NCBI GenBank assembly: GCA_947165975.1
Contig: CAMVCL010000001.1
Location: forward strand, 1-64,000
DNA from: an uncultured Candidatus Saccharibacteria bacterium
GTDB lineage: Bacteria > Patescibacteriota > Saccharimonadia > Saccharimonadales > Saccharimonadaceae
Direction of reading: 5' to 3'
Length of the DNA: 64,000 nucleotides
Shown: piece after piece, positions 8,915 through 17,742 of the stretch
How the letters are laid out: the number at the start of each line of letters is the position of its first letter
Numbering within the stretch: position 1 is the stretch's first letter
The notes under the pieces: generated by a model
Seen by the model: only the letters and a program-made list of their open reading frames with translations
Databases searched by the model: none
Told to the model about the DNA's origin: nothing
Translations under genes and position numbers: made by a program

Positions 8915-10327
8915 TTACCAATCTTCAACAAGGGTAAATTCTTTGCCGGCTATACTAATAATTGAATCTGGCTTGGCGCCTTGAGTTGTAAGTTCGGCTC
9001 GTATACCAAGTTTTTTCATAATATCACGTAAACGATTAACTGATGCATAGTTGTTTAAGTCGGTGCGACGAGCAAATTTTTCGATCTTCTCGCCAGTAAC
9101 AACAAACTTATCGTCTATTTTTTCTACTTTCCAAGTGTCTTTAAGCGCATCTTTGCCTAAACTAATAGTAGGAACTGAAGCAGAAGCGTGAGGATGCCCG
9201 TCATTCTCGGAACGCTCCCTCGCGCCTGTCGTTACAGGGTTCGGTCGCTCCGTATTTTTCACGTCGGAAAATATGCTCTTCGTATGAGAGTATTCATCGC
9301 GTTTTTCAGATACTACTTGCTTCAATTCTCTTAGCAATTCCGTAATACCCTGATGGGCTTGAGCGGAGATATGAAAGATCCTAGCGTTAGGGTTTTTAGA
9401 GAGAATAGACGACATCTGCATTTTAACGATATCTTCATCAACACCCTCACATTTAGTAATTGCGACGATTTCAGGGCGGTCTTTCAAATCGGAATATTTG
9501 TCTAATTCATTGCGGATAGTTTGATACGCATCACCGGCATCGTCATTATAGACATCAACTAGATGAAGTAGGACCGCTGTACGATCAACATGGCGCAAGA
9601 AATCGTGCCCTAGGCCTTTACCATCGGATGCTCCTTCAATTAGTCCTGGTATATCGGCAATCAAGATGTCTTTTTCATCAATAGTAGCTACACCAAGATT
9701 GGGCGTAATAGTTGTAAATGGATAATCGGCGATCTCGGGTTTGGCGTTAGAGACGACAGATAGAAAAGTAGATTTACCAGCATTAGGCAAGCCGACCAAA
9801 CCTACATCTGCCACAGATTTAAGTTCAAGCTCGGCTTCAAATTCCTCACCTGGCTCGCCAACTTCGGCGATTAATGGGGCTTGACGAGTTGAGCTCTTAA
9901 AATGAGCGTTACCAAAACCCCCGGAGCCGCCTTTAGCGATAATGGCTTCTTGGCCATCTTCTACTAAATCAGCGATTAGGTCCCTCGACCCGCTTCCGTT
10001 GTCATGCATGGTCTCGGAAGAACCTGATTCGCTGATTTTATAGACAGAGGTGCCGATAGGAACGTCGATGACGAGATTTTTGCCGGATCGGCCAGCTGAG
10101 CGTTGGCCAGAGCCATTTTTGCCATTTTCGGCTTCAAGAATAGGAGTAAATCTGAAATCTATCAAGGTGTTGGTATCTTTGTCAGCTCGAAAGATGATAC
10201 TACCGCCGCGGCCGCCATCGCCACCATCTGGGCCGCCTTTTGGGATATAAATCTCGCGGCGAAAAGAAACGGCGCCATCGCCGCCTTTACCAGCTTTTAA
10301 ACTCACTTTGGCTGTATCGACAAACAT
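8915..10327 (-). CDS. obgE: Obg-family ribosome-assembly GTPase with two odd insertions
   Basis: 470 aa. The Gly-rich Obg fold (1-158) precedes the G domain (P-loop GLPNAGKS at 179-186, DIPGLIEG, TKCEG) and a C-terminal OCT domain (about 398-470). It acts in 50S assembly and the stringent response. The start is set at MFVDTAKVSL: TATAAT lies six bases upstream of this ATG, and a farther in-frame ATG lacks family similarity. Two segments are atypical: 99-115 in the Obg fold and 352-387 between the G and OCT domains. Both coincide with GC-rich inverted repeats in the DNA (see findings). Confidence 0.95.
   Translation of the reverse strand: MFVDTAKVSLKAGKGGDGAVSFRREIYIPKGGPDGGDGGRGGSIIFRADKDTNTLIDFRFTPILEAENGKNGSGQRSAGRSGKNLVIDVPIGTSVYKISESGSSETMHDNGSGSRDLIADLVEDGQEAIIAKGGSGGFGNAHFKSSTRQAPLIAEVGEPGEEFEAELELKSVADVGLVGLPNAGKSTFLSVVSNAKPEIADYPFTTITPNLGVATIDEKDILIADIPGLIEGASDGKGLGHDFLRHVDRTAVLLHLVDVYNDDAGDAYQTIRNELDKYSDLKDRPEIVAITKCEGVDEDIVKMQMSSILSKNPNARIFHISAQAHQGITELLRELKQVVSEKRDEYSHTKSIFSDVKNTERPNPVTTGARERSENDGHPHASASVPTISLGKDALKDTWKVEKIDDKFVVTGEKIEKFARRTDLNNYASVNRLRDIMKKLGIRAELTTQGAKPDSIISIAGKEFTLVEDW
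9200..9255. repeat. GC-rich palindromic insertion inside obgE (site 1)
   Basis: Within the OCT-proximal linker of obgE the DNA abruptly becomes GC-rich and contains a hairpin (CCTGT 9225-9229 with ACAGG 9234-9238) inside a longer imperfect inverted repeat bounded by CGGA...TCCG. It keeps the reading frame and adds about 30 polar residues that Obg proteins normally lack. It resembles the palindromic elements known inside Rickettsia genes, but no second copy in the window proves mobility. Confidence 0.4.
9980..10025. repeat. Inverted repeat inside obgE (site 2)
   Basis: CTTCCG (9993-9998) pairs with CGGAAG (10015-10020) around a loop containing the palindrome CATGCATG. The encoded residues (SGSSETMHDNGSGSR) replace what is normally a two-to-four-residue turn in the Obg fold. 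The frame is kept. Confidence 0.35.
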
Positions 10328-10403
10328 AGTTACATTATAACATCTTATAGTCAAATCTAGCAATCTGGTTCCATTTTAAAGTCTTATATGTTACAATTGT
10401 TGA

Positions 10404-11591
10404 ATGCAACGTGGAGGTGATTATATATTTTTTGTAGCCATCTTAATGATTATGCTTTTTGGTTTTTGTACTCTATTTAAAGAACCAGAGTTGCGCTCTG
10501 AAATCGAGAACCGCGAATTATCACAATTGCCCCAACTTACAATTACTGGCTTCCTTAATGGATCGTTCCAAAAGACTTTTGAGTCTGCTCTTTCAGATCA
10601 ATTTATCGGCAGCAATGATATCCGCGCTAATTACAAACAAGCAATGAATTCTTTGCCAAAGTTCGGCTTGGACAAAATGGTCTGCAAGAACAGATACTTA
10701 GAGTTATATAATAGCAAAGATAGACACCGTGCAGCATTTAATTGTGAGGACTATCTAGTTTATTACCCAGACGCTTTAACGGACAAACAGCGAAATATTG
10801 TCGAAGAAAACATTAAAAAATACAATCATCTTAATACTTTGAGTGACGTTTATTATTACTTCGTCAATGACTCTTCGGTGATGGATTTTACGACCAACCA
10901 AAAGGTCACGGACTACACTAAGCTCCTCAAGCAAAAACTTAAAGGTAAATACCACTTTAGTTCTTTTGAATATAAGGATTTCAACGACTATAAGAAATGG
11001 TTCTATAAAACCGATCATCACTGGGACTATCGTGGTTCATATCGTGGATACCAAGAGATCACTAAATTACTCAAAATTCCCGAAGCCATCAAACCGGTTA
11101 GCACATTTACAGATGACCGTTTTTATTATGGGTCACTTGCTAGAACTACCCAGAATTTAAACTATCATGATGATTTTTCTTTTTATATCTTCGATCTACC
11201 GAAACATAGTACAAAAGTAAACAGAAAACCCGTAGCATATGATCACCTAAAAGAGTGCGCAGAACGCAATGAAGATTATAGAAAAAGCCAATTCACTCAG
11301 TACTCTATCTGTTACGGAAATGATTTTGCAGAAGTAATTTATGATTTCAATCAGCCCAAAAAGGAAAATCTCCTAGTTATTGCTAATTCATTTAGTAATC
11401 CAATTAATGCCTTGATCGCAATGAATTATAACAAAACTTACATTATAGATTTACGGCATTTCAAAAATACTTTCGGATTTGACTTCAACTTTGTAGACTA
11501 CACTACGGAACATGATATCAAAAAAACTCTACTTATCCTCAGTCCAACTTTCATTTTTGGCGAAAGCACTCATCAAGGATTGGAGGGCTGA
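10404..11591 (+). CDS. AlgJ/DHHW-like SGNH protein, partner of MBOAT acyltransferase
   Basis: 395 aa. An N-terminal signal-anchor (about 8-24, FFVAILMIMLFGFC) is followed by a DHHW/AlgX-like extracellular domain with a TDHHWD motif near residue 201 and a C-terminal block (VIANSFSNP) placed like the Ser-containing block of SGNH enzymes. AlgJ/AlgX and DltD-type proteins transfer acyl groups delivered by an MBOAT protein onto extracellular polysaccharide or teichoic acid; here the acceptor is unknown. The stop codon overlaps the MBOAT start, so the two form a unit. TACAAT (10392-10397) is six bases before the ATG. Confidence 0.8.
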   Translation: MQRGGDYIFFVAILMIMLFGFCTLFKEPELRSEIENRELSQLPQLTITGFLNGSFQKTFESALSDQFIGSNDIRANYKQAMNSLPKFGLDKMVCKNRYLELYNSKDRHRAAFNCEDYLVYYPDALTDKQRNIVEENIKKYNHLNTLSDVYYYFVNDSSVMDFTTNQKVTDYTKLLKQKLKGKYHFSSFEYKDFNDYKKWFYKTDHHWDYRGSYRGYQEITKLLKIPEAIKPVSTFTDDRFYYGSLARTTQNLNYHDDFSFYIFDLPKHSTKVNRKPVAYDHLKECAERNEDYRKSQFTQYSICYGNDFAEVIYDFNQPKKENLLVIANSFSNPINALIAMNYNKTYIIDLRHFKNTFGFDFNFVDYTTEHDIKKTLLILSPTFIFGESTHQGLEG

Positions 11592-12994
11592 TGTTATTTA
11601 GTAGTCCAACATTCTTATTTGCCTTTTTGCCCATCACACTTGGTCTTTATTTCTTAGCTAAAGATCGCTATAAAAATTATATCCTGCTAATAACGTCTTT
11701 GATCTTTTATGCTTGGGGTGAGCCGTCCTATATTGTCTTGATGATTATTTCTATTGTCTTTAATTACTTTATCGCTCGTTTTATCCATAAGTATCGCAAA
11801 AACTCCAAAGTCAAAAAGGCTCTTCTTTCTATTGCTATTTTCGTGAATATTGGTGCGTTATTTATCTTTAAGTACCTCGGTTTTGCCGTTATCACTTTTA
11901 ATCGTATCTTCAATTTGAATATTCATGTACCAGAACTAGCTTTACCGATCGGTATTAGTTTTTATACCTTCCAGATTCTTTCCTACGTAATTGATGTATA
12001 TCGCAAAAAGATTAAGGTACAAAACAATATCTTTACGCTTGGAGCCTATATCGCTTTATTCCCACAGCTGATTGCTGGCCCGATCGTCCGTTACTCTACA
12101 ATCGAAGAGCAACTTAGAAAACGCACTCATAGTATCAAAAAATTCTGCGACGGATTTAGGCGTTTCATCCTTGGTTTTAGCAAAAAAATCTTAATCGCTA
12201 ACAATGTCGCGATTATAGCTGATGCCGTTTTCAATGAACCTACAGCTATTCCTCTTCATCCGGTAGCAATTATCTTTGCATTACTAGCCTATACCTTGCA
12301 AATTTATTATGATTTTTCTGGTTATTCTGATATGGCGATTGGTCTCGGCAAAATCTTCGGTTTTGATTTTGACGAGAACTTCAATTATCCTTATTCTGCC
12401 ACCTCCATTACAGATTTTTGGCGACGTTGGCACATCTCTTTAACCACTTGGTTCCGTGATTATGTTTATATTCCTTTAGGAGGGAATCGTTGTTCGAAAC
12501 TTAAGTGGGTACGTAATTTCTTTATCGTCTGGATGCTGACGGGGCTCTGGCACGGAGCAAGCTGGAACTTTATCTTGTGGGGACTGTTTTACGCTATAGT
12601 CCTACTGACCGAAAAACAATTCTTGAACAAAATACTGACTAAGATACCACGTTTCCTTTCTTGGATTTACACGTTCATAGTCGTAAACCTCGGCTGGTTG
12701 CTTTTTAGGGTAAACAACCTCCATGACTTAAAGCATATAATCAGCGTGTTGATGCATCCGCAGATTGGCCTTTTTGATTTTATCGCAACTCATTTTAGTT
12801 TGATCCCATCAGTCACTTTTATGATTATTGGTCTGATTTTTATGTTCCCGTGGGGTAGAAAACTTGCTCGTAAAATTGCTCAAAAACCTATTGGTAAGGT
12901 ATTTATAGACATCATCTTAATCGGACTATTTCTTGTTAGTATCTTCGCTCTGATCAGTAGCTCGTATAATCCATTTATCTATTTTAGATTCTAG
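11591..12994 (+). CDS. MBOAT-family membrane O-acyltransferase (AlgI/DltB-like)
   Basis: 467 aa, about ten predicted membrane helices. Conserved MBOAT features: FPQLIAGPIVRY near residue 155, RRWHISLTTWFRDYVYIPLGG around residue 275, and the active-site His in GLWHGASWNF near residue 318. The family moves acetyl or alanyl groups across the membrane to modify cell-surface polymers. It follows the AlgJ-like gene with overlapping stop/start codons. Substrate and polymer cannot be told from the sequence. Confidence 0.92.
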   Translation: MLFSSPTFLFAFLPITLGLYFLAKDRYKNYILLITSLIFYAWGEPSYIVLMIISIVFNYFIARFIHKYRKNSKVKKALLSIAIFVNIGALFIFKYLGFAVITFNRIFNLNIHVPELALPIGISFYTFQILSYVIDVYRKKIKVQNNIFTLGAYIALFPQLIAGPIVRYSTIEEQLRKRTHSIKKFCDGFRRFILGFSKKILIANNVAIIADAVFNEPTAIPLHPVAIIFALLAYTLQIYYDFSGYSDMAIGLGKIFGFDFDENFNYPYSATSITDFWRRWHISLTTWFRDYVYIPLGGNRCSKLKWVRNFFIVWMLTGLWHGASWNFILWGLFYAIVLLTEKQFLNKILTKIPRFLSWIYTFIVVNLGWLLFRVNNLHDLKHIISVLMHPQIGLFDFIATHFSLIPSVTFMIIGLIFMFPWGRKLARKIAQKPIGKVFIDIILIGLFLVSIFALISSSYNPFIYFRF

Positions 12995-13012
12995 ATTCTT
13001 ATAAAAAAGTAC

Positions 13013-13041
13013 TTGACAGCTCCATGCTTATGCTTTATTAT
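13013..13041 (+). promoter_or_regulatory. Strong sigma-70-type promoter of the structured RNA
   Basis: TTGACA (13013-13018), a 17-base spacer and TATTAT (13036-13041): a near-consensus two-box promoter, unlike most genes here, which show only a -10 box. Expected transcription start is about 13048-13050, at the base of the structured RNA. Confidence 0.75.
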
Positions 13042-13047
13042 GAATAT

Positions 13048-13190
13048 AAGCTGGTACGCTTCACAGGGGTTCCACTGAAAAGTGGAGTGTGGAGACTCAT
13101 AAAAATAAACAGCGGATTAAAACAAAACAATGTGCCCCAAGGGTGGGCGCGTAACAGCGTAAGGAACGGTCTTAGGACCGTTTCTTTATG
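13048..13190 (+). ncRNA. Unidentified structured RNA, about 140 nt, with own promoter and terminator
   Basis: There is no open frame of note. P1: GCTGGTACGC (13050-13059) pairs with GCGTAACAGC (13149-13158) with one mismatch. P2: TCCACT (13071-13076) and AGTGGA (13081-13086) closed by a GAAA tetraloop, extended by TTCACA (13060-13065) with TGTGGA (13088-13093). P3: GCCC (13134-13137) with GGGC (13145-13148). A Rho-independent terminator follows (13165-13184). The downstream trmD has its own promoter, so this is probably a free-standing RNA rather than a leader. It lacks the signature of SRP RNA, and I could not match it to 6S RNA, tmRNA or RNase P. Confidence 0.6.
13163..13187 (+). terminator. 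Rho-independent terminator of the structured RNA
   Basis: AACGGTC (13165-13171), loop TTAG, GACCGTT (13176-13182), followed by TTCTTT. It lies about 50 bases before trmD. Confidence 0.8.
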
Positions 13191-13238
13191 GTGTCACACA
13201 AAAGACTAATCTATAAAAATATGTTATAATATGAAAAT

Positions 13239-13892
13239 ATGATTAAATTTACAGTTATCACTCTATTTAGGGAAGCAGTTGAGCCATACCTTAAGACATC
13301 GATGATGTGGAAGGCTACCGAAAAAGGTTTGGCGCAGTTTGATTTTGTGGACTTACGTGAATTTGGTCTAGGGCCACATAAATCGGTCGACGACACCCCC
13401 TATGGTGGAGGTGATGGTATGTTGCTACGCTGTGAACCGGTTTTTGCAGCTATTGAGTCCGTCAAAGCAAAATCTCCAGACGCAAAGGTCATTTTACCTA
13501 CTCCCGTAGGTAAGGTTTGGAAGCAAGACTCTGCCAGAGAGCTAGCAAATAGTGATGCTCATTACATTATTTTGTGCCCACATTATGAAGGATATGACGA
13601 AAGAATCATGTCATTAGTGGATCTTCCGATTTCACTGGGTAAATACGTCCTGACGGGTGGGGAGTTACCGGCTCTTATTATCATTGATTCGGTTGTACGC
13701 CTTATTCCTGGGGTTTTAGGTGGAGAAAAATCCGCTGAGATCGAATCATTCTCGGATGGTGATAATCTAGAGTATCCCCAATATACCAAACCTTATGATT
13801 TTCGTGGAATGAAAGTGCCAGATGTTTTGCTTTCTGGCAATCATGGTGAAATCGCTAAATGGCGTAAAGAAAACAGCGGAAAAGCTGAATAA
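13239..13892 (+). CDS. trmD: tRNA (guanine-N1)-methyltransferase TrmD
   Basis: 217 aa, slightly shorter than usual (about 240-250). SPOUT-fold methyltransferase making m1G37 in tRNAs. Diagnostic blocks: DDTPYGGGDGML near residue 50, PHYEGYDERI near residue 112, and the AdoMet-binding knot YVLTGGELPAL near residue 137. The C-terminal tRNA-binding region ends LLSGNHGEIAKWR. TATAAT (13225-13230) lies eight bases before the ATG with no Shine-Dalgarno, consistent with a leaderless or near-leaderless message. Confidence 0.96.
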   Translation: MIKFTVITLFREAVEPYLKTSMMWKATEKGLAQFDFVDLREFGLGPHKSVDDTPYGGGDGMLLRCEPVFAAIESVKAKSPDAKVILPTPVGKVWKQDSARELANSDAHYIILCPHYEGYDERIMSLVDLPISLGKYVLTGGELPALIIIDSVVRLIPGVLGGEKSAEIESFSDGDNLEYPQYTKPYDFRGMKVPDVLLSGNHGEIAKWRKENSGKAE

Positions 13893-14339
13893 TTATTTGA
13901 GCTCAAGGATATAGGTTGTACCAGCGTCCATGGTTGGACTTTTTAAGACAAGTTTATTATTTTTAGTGATAATAAAATCTTTTTTATCAGTTTTTAGATT
14001 GATGGTATTTTTATTAGAATCATCCCAGGATTCTGGAGTTGTTATCTTGATATTGCGTTCGTTTACTTCTGTAATTTGAAAATCTAATCGCGGTGACGCC
14101 TCGCCAATAGAGTATTTCTGGCCTTCTTTCACTTCAAAAACTGCTTGATGATAGGCACTACTACCACCTTCATTCCAGCTATTATATTCAATATGTAATC
14201 CAGGGACATTGTTAATCTGTTGGTTCACGATGAGAAGAATCGCAACTATTGCTCCGGCCACTAGTAGAGCAGTAGCGGTGACAATTGCGATGATTTTAGT
14301 GTTGCTATTAGTTTTTTCTTGAGCATCACTTTTTTTCAT
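13893..14339 (-). CDS. Small anchored extracellular protein, unknown function
   Basis: 148 aa from ATG 14339 (MKKSDAQEKTNS); an upstream in-frame ATG would add six unlikely residues and ignores the -10-like TATACA lying six bases before this start. One membrane helix (about 18-41), then a roughly 105-residue extracytoplasmic domain, probably beta-rich (GQKYSIGEASPRLDFQITEV). It ends directly against the trmD stop, convergent. I do not recognise the family. Confidence 0.6.
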   Translation of the reverse strand: MKKSDAQEKTNSNTKIIAIVTATALLVAGAIVAILLIVNQQINNVPGLHIEYNSWNEGGSSAYHQAVFEVKEGQKYSIGEASPRLDFQITEVNERNIKITTPESWDDSNKNTINLKTDKKDFIITKNNKLVLKSPTMDAGTTYILELK

Positions 14340-14402
14340 ACTTATTGTATAGCACACTTGTTTTGGCTCGTAAAGAGCTTCAAGAGGTGATACAATTATG
14401 AC

Positions 14403-16418
14403 ATGAATTGGTTAGGTCCCGTAGAGGAACTAAAAGGAATTGGCCCAAAGACTGCCGAGACACTAAAAAAATACGGTATTCGTTCAGTCCGGGACTTTTT
14501 GTACAATCTGCCACGAGATTATGAGAATTTCGAGGCGCCGACTTCTATATCTGAAATTCATCCTGGCAAAGTCGTAGTAAAAGGTCGTATCGATTCACTT
14601 TCTACCAGAAGGGCGAGGCGCCGAAATCTTTCGGTGACAGAGGGCGTAATCAGGGATCAAACAGGAGCTATTAAAGTAGTCTGGTTTAATCAAGGTTATC
14701 GCCTAAAACAATTTTCACCAGAGAAGGAATATTGTTTTACGGGCAACTATGAGCTTCGTAATGGTCGTTATAGCCTAGTTTCGCCTTCGGCAGCTGAAGT
14801 ATCCGAGATCGATCCTAAAACCGGCCTGAGCCCCATCTATGTAGCACACGGAGCACTAAAATCGCATGATTTTAAACGCCTAATATCAAAATCTCGTGAT
14901 CTTTTTGACTCTATCCCTGATCTTTTACCTACTGTGCCTAAAGGAACACGCAAAAAGGCTCTATTTTATGTACATTTTCCTAATTCAATCAAATCTGCCT
15001 CAGGTGCGCGGAATTATCTAGCCTATGAAGAATTATTTGAACTTACCCTAGCCTCAAAACTCAATCGTACTGAAAACGAAAAATTAAAAGCTACCCCTAT
15101 CCCGTTTTCGGCACCAAAGATACGTGAATTTGTATCTAGATTACCCTTTCAACTGACCGGAGCACAACGTCGTGCGGCTTGGGATATTTTTCAGGATATG
15201 GAAAAGGATACCCCGATGAACCGCCTCCTGCAAGGAGATGTAGGTTCGGGTAAGACTATGGTAGCAGCGATGAGCGCATATGAGGCGATTTTAGCTAGCC
15301 ATCAGGTTGCGTTATTAGCACCAACAGCAATACTAGCTACACAACATTTTGATGGTTTGTCAAAGATATTGAAGCCGTTAGGGGTAAAAATGGCACTTTT
15401 AACTGGCGCAACCAAGCATAAGGCTGACTTAAAACATCAAATTGCTACCGGTGAGATAGATTTCGTAATTGGCACACATGCACTTTTGACTGATGATACT
15501 GATTTTAATAATCTAGCTTTAGTGGTGATTGACGAGCAGCACCGCTTTGGAGTCGAACAGAGACAAAAATTAATGCTAAAGTCTCCTTCTGGGCTAGCTC
15601 CACATCTTCTAACGATGACGGCTACGCCGATTCCACGTTCTTTGCAGCTAACCGTGTTTGGAGATTTAGACGTGTCAATCCTAAATGAATTACCAAGAGG
15701 CCGCCAGCCCATTACCACCTCTATTCTGACTGAGGTTGAAACTAGGGAACAGCTTTACCCTAAAATTCGAAACGTCCTTAAGTCTAAAAATCAGATCTAT
15801 TGGGTATGTAAAGCCATCGATGACGATCCGCGCTCCGAAACCACCTCTGTTAAATCACGCACCACCAAGCTAAAGAGAGATTTTCCTGATGTCAGCATCG
15901 AATTCTTGCATGGACGCATGAAGCCAGCCGAAAAAGACGCGATCATGGAGCGCTTTTCCAGAGGTGAAATCCAAATATTAGTATCCACTACCGTAATTGA
16001 GGTCGGTGTTGATGTGCCAAATGCTTCTCTAATGGTAATCGAAAATGCCGAATCCTATGGTTTAGCACAATTACATCAGCTCAGGGGGCGTGTAGGGCGT
16101 GGTAAAGCGGCATCTTTTTGCTATCTTCTGACATCAGGAGACACCAAACCATCAAGACGCCTGCAGGAATTGGTAAAATCTTCAGATGGTTTTTATCTAG
16201 CGGAAGTGGACTTAAAATTAAGGGGTCCGGGGGAAATCTATGGAGCTCTGCAACATGGCGCCCTAGATTTAAGAATTGCAACCTTAACAGATATAAAACT
16301 GATCCGTCGGGCGCAAAAAGATGTGACTACTTTCTTGAAAAATCCAGAAAATATGTTAGAATATGAAGAGTTGATGACTGGAATTACTAGATACCAACAG
16401 ATCACAACTCTTAATTAA
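14403..16418 (+). CDS. recG: ATP-dependent DNA helicase RecG
   Basis: 671 aa, full length. The N-terminal wedge/OB region begins with helix-hairpin-helix-like GIGPKTAETLKKYGI, followed by the helicase core: Walker A GDVGSGKT, DEQH box, MTATPIPR, motif VI QLRGRVGRG. RecG reverses stalled replication forks and processes branched DNA. TACAAT (14391-14396) is exactly six bases before the ATG. Confidence 0.97.
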   Translation: MNWLGPVEELKGIGPKTAETLKKYGIRSVRDFLYNLPRDYENFEAPTSISEIHPGKVVVKGRIDSLSTRRARRRNLSVTEGVIRDQTGAIKVVWFNQGYRLKQFSPEKEYCFTGNYELRNGRYSLVSPSAAEVSEIDPKTGLSPIYVAHGALKSHDFKRLISKSRDLFDSIPDLLPTVPKGTRKKALFYVHFPNSIKSASGARNYLAYEELFELTLASKLNRTENEKLKATPIPFSAPKIREFVSRLPFQLTGAQRRAAWDIFQDMEKDTPMNRLLQGDVGSGKTMVAAMSAYEAILASHQVALLAPTAILATQHFDGLSKILKPLGVKMALLTGATKHKADLKHQIATGEIDFVIGTHALLTDDTDFNNLALVVIDEQHRFGVEQRQKLMLKSPSGLAPHLLTMTATPIPRSLQLTVFGDLDVSILNELPRGRQPITTSILTEVETREQLYPKIRNVLKSKNQIYWVCKAIDDDPRSETTSVKSRTTKLKRDFPDVSIEFLHGRMKPAEKDAIMERFSRGEIQILVSTTVIEVGVDVPNASLMVIENAESYGLAQLHQLRGRVGRGKAASFCYLLTSGDTKPSRRLQELVKSSDGFYLAEVDLKLRGPGEIYGALQHGALDLRIATLTDIKLIRRAQKDVTTFLKNPENMLEYEELMTGITRYQQITTLN

Positions 16419-16445
16419 CTCATAAAATAGATTTAGATTTGTATC

Positions 16446-16967
16446 ATGTCAATTATTAAAATTACCTCTGGAAAGTATCGTGGACAGGGAATCATGTCGC
16501 CAGATTCTAAGCACACCCATCCAATGGGGGCGCGCGAAAAGTTGGCATTATTTAATATGATTTCCGAATATTTGCCTGGCGCAGTAGTCTTAGACGCCTT
16601 TGCGGGTTCTGGCGCTTTGGGGATTGAGACAATTTCTAGAGGAGCGGAGAGTGTCACTTTTGTCGAAAAAAGCTCTAAAGCATGTCAAACTATTCGCGAC
16701 AACTTAACCAAAATCGGTATATCTGGGGAAGTTATCTTTGGTGATGTCGTAGGTTTTACAACAGATAAACAATTCGACATCATCCTGACAGACCCACCAT
16801 ATGATGATTTTAATATTGGGGATGTACAGTATTTGCTGAAGTTTTTAAAAGATGACGGGATCTTCGTCTTGTCTCACCCAGACAGCGCTCCAAATTTGCC
16901 CGGACTAGAAGTCCTAAAAACCCGTCGATACGCCGCCGCCCATATTTCCGTTTATGCTAAGAGATAA
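16446..16967 (+). CDS. rsmD: 16S rRNA (guanine966-N2)-methyltransferase RsmD
   Basis: 173 aa. Rossmann methyltransferase with the AdoMet motif VLDAFAGSGALGIE near residue 39 and the N2-guanine catalytic motif TDPPYDDF near residue 115. The N-terminal block (KITSGKYRGQGI) matches RsmD. It follows recG by 27 bases but has its own TAGATT hexamer six bases before ATG. Confidence 0.93.
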   Translation: MSIIKITSGKYRGQGIMSPDSKHTHPMGAREKLALFNMISEYLPGAVVLDAFAGSGALGIETISRGAESVTFVEKSSKACQTIRDNLTKIGISGEVIFGDVVGFTTDKQFDIILTDPPYDDFNIGDVQYLLKFLKDDGIFVLSHPDSAPNLPGLEVLKTRRYAAAHISVYAKR

Positions 16968-17020
16968 TCTTGCTTTTTTAGCAAAAGTGTGATATAATGG
17001 TCTTATAAGGAGTTTTTATT

Positions 17021-17497
17021 ATGTATTATCAGGGAGATACGGATAAGAAGGAGCGTCGCAAGATTATTGCGGTTTCGACAATTACTGTCATCATTATCTT
17101 GATTTTGGTGGTAGCAATTATCGTGGTTGCAAACAAGAAGAACAGCCGTAGTAATTCAACTAACGTCGCGACTGAAACTTCGCAAACGTCTGTTGATTCA
17201 AACGATAGCAGCAAAACGAATGCTAACGAAAACAAGTCTGATTCGGAGAACAAGCCCGCTACTAGCAATTCAAATAGTTCAACTGGCAATTTGTCAACAA
17301 ATACCAATAACAATGGCTCTGGTTCTAGTTCGAATTCTAGTTCGAGCGCAAATGCCGCAAAGACGGACAACAAAACATCCAAGAGCGACTCTCCGATGCC
17401 AACCACTGGTCCAGAAGACGCCTTGCCAATTGCATTGATCTTGGGTGCTTTGACAATGTATTTAGGTTCTGCTGCATTAGCTAAAAGAGAGGCTTAA
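17021..17497 (+). CDS. Ser/Asn-rich surface protein with MPTTG sorting-type C-terminus
   Basis: 158 aa. A charged N-terminus, a membrane helix (about 17-37), a roughly 80-residue Ser/Asn/Thr/Lys-rich unstructured stretch, then MPTTGPEDALP, a second hydrophobic helix and a short basic tail (LAKREA). The end has the layout of an LPXTG sortase signal with MPTTG in place of LPXTG. It could instead simply be two-pass. TATAAT (16993-16998) and AAGGAG (17007-17012) precede the ATG; a terminator follows. Confidence 0.6.
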   Translation: MYYQGDTDKKERRKIIAVSTITVIIILILVVAIIVVANKKNSRSNSTNVATETSQTSVDSNDSSKTNANENKSDSENKPATSNSNSSTGNLSTNTNNNGSGSSSNSSSSANAAKTDNKTSKSDSPMPTTGPEDALPIALILGALTMYLGSAALAKREA

Positions 17498-17505
17498 TTA
17501 TTATC

Positions 17506-17533
17506 AAAAAGCGAGTTAAATCCTCGCTTTTTT
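17506..17533 (+). terminator. Rho-independent terminator
   Basis: A run of A, then GCGAG (17511-17515), loop TTAAATC, CTCGC (17523-17527) and six T. It ends the surface-protein transcript just before tRNA-Leu. Confidence 0.8.
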
Positions 17534-17573
17534 GACGTTTTATGATATAATTAAAAAAGTCTAGCCGACATTT

Positions 17574-17658
17574 GCCCGGATGGTGGAATTGGTAGACACG
17601 TATGCCTTAGGAGCATATGCCTTTCGGTGTGCAGGTTCAAATCCTGTTCCGGGCACCA
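17574..17658 (+). tRNA. tRNA-Leu (anticodon UAG), CCA encoded
   Basis: The acceptor stem GCCCGGA pairs with TCCGGGC, discriminator A (17655), encoded CCA (17656-17658). D arm TGGTGGAATTGGTAGACAC, anticodon stem TATGC/GCATA around loop CTTAGGA (anticodon TAG), a variable arm as in class II tRNAs, and T arm GCAGGTTCAAATCCTGT. Its 3' end is the left border of the accessory island. Confidence 0.95.
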
Positions 17659-17730
17659 CCAATACAATTTTTGTGGAGGGCCACAAGAATTCACTCCTAA
17701 CAGGGGTATTTTTTATGATTTCAAACAATA
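17652..17730 (+). repeat. tRNA-3'-end/terminator repeat, copy A (att-like)
   Basis: It begins in the last bases of tRNA-Leu (GGCAC) and carries a hairpin TTGTGG-aggg-CCACAA (17671-17686) and a terminator ACTCC/GGGGT with T run (17693-17714). Copies B (20562-20638) and C (21761-21835) repeat the same series in direct orientation at roughly 75-80% identity. Such a series starting inside a tRNA 3' end is what integration at a tRNA attachment site leaves behind. Confidence 0.65.
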
Positions 17731-17742
17731 CAAGTTCAATAC

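Noticed and set aside
13048..13190. Calling the RNA 4.5S/SRP RNA, 6S RNA or tmRNA
   Set aside because: It lacks the SRP GGAAGCAGC loop, lacks a tRNA-like domain, and is shorter than 6S with a different helix order; left as unidentified.
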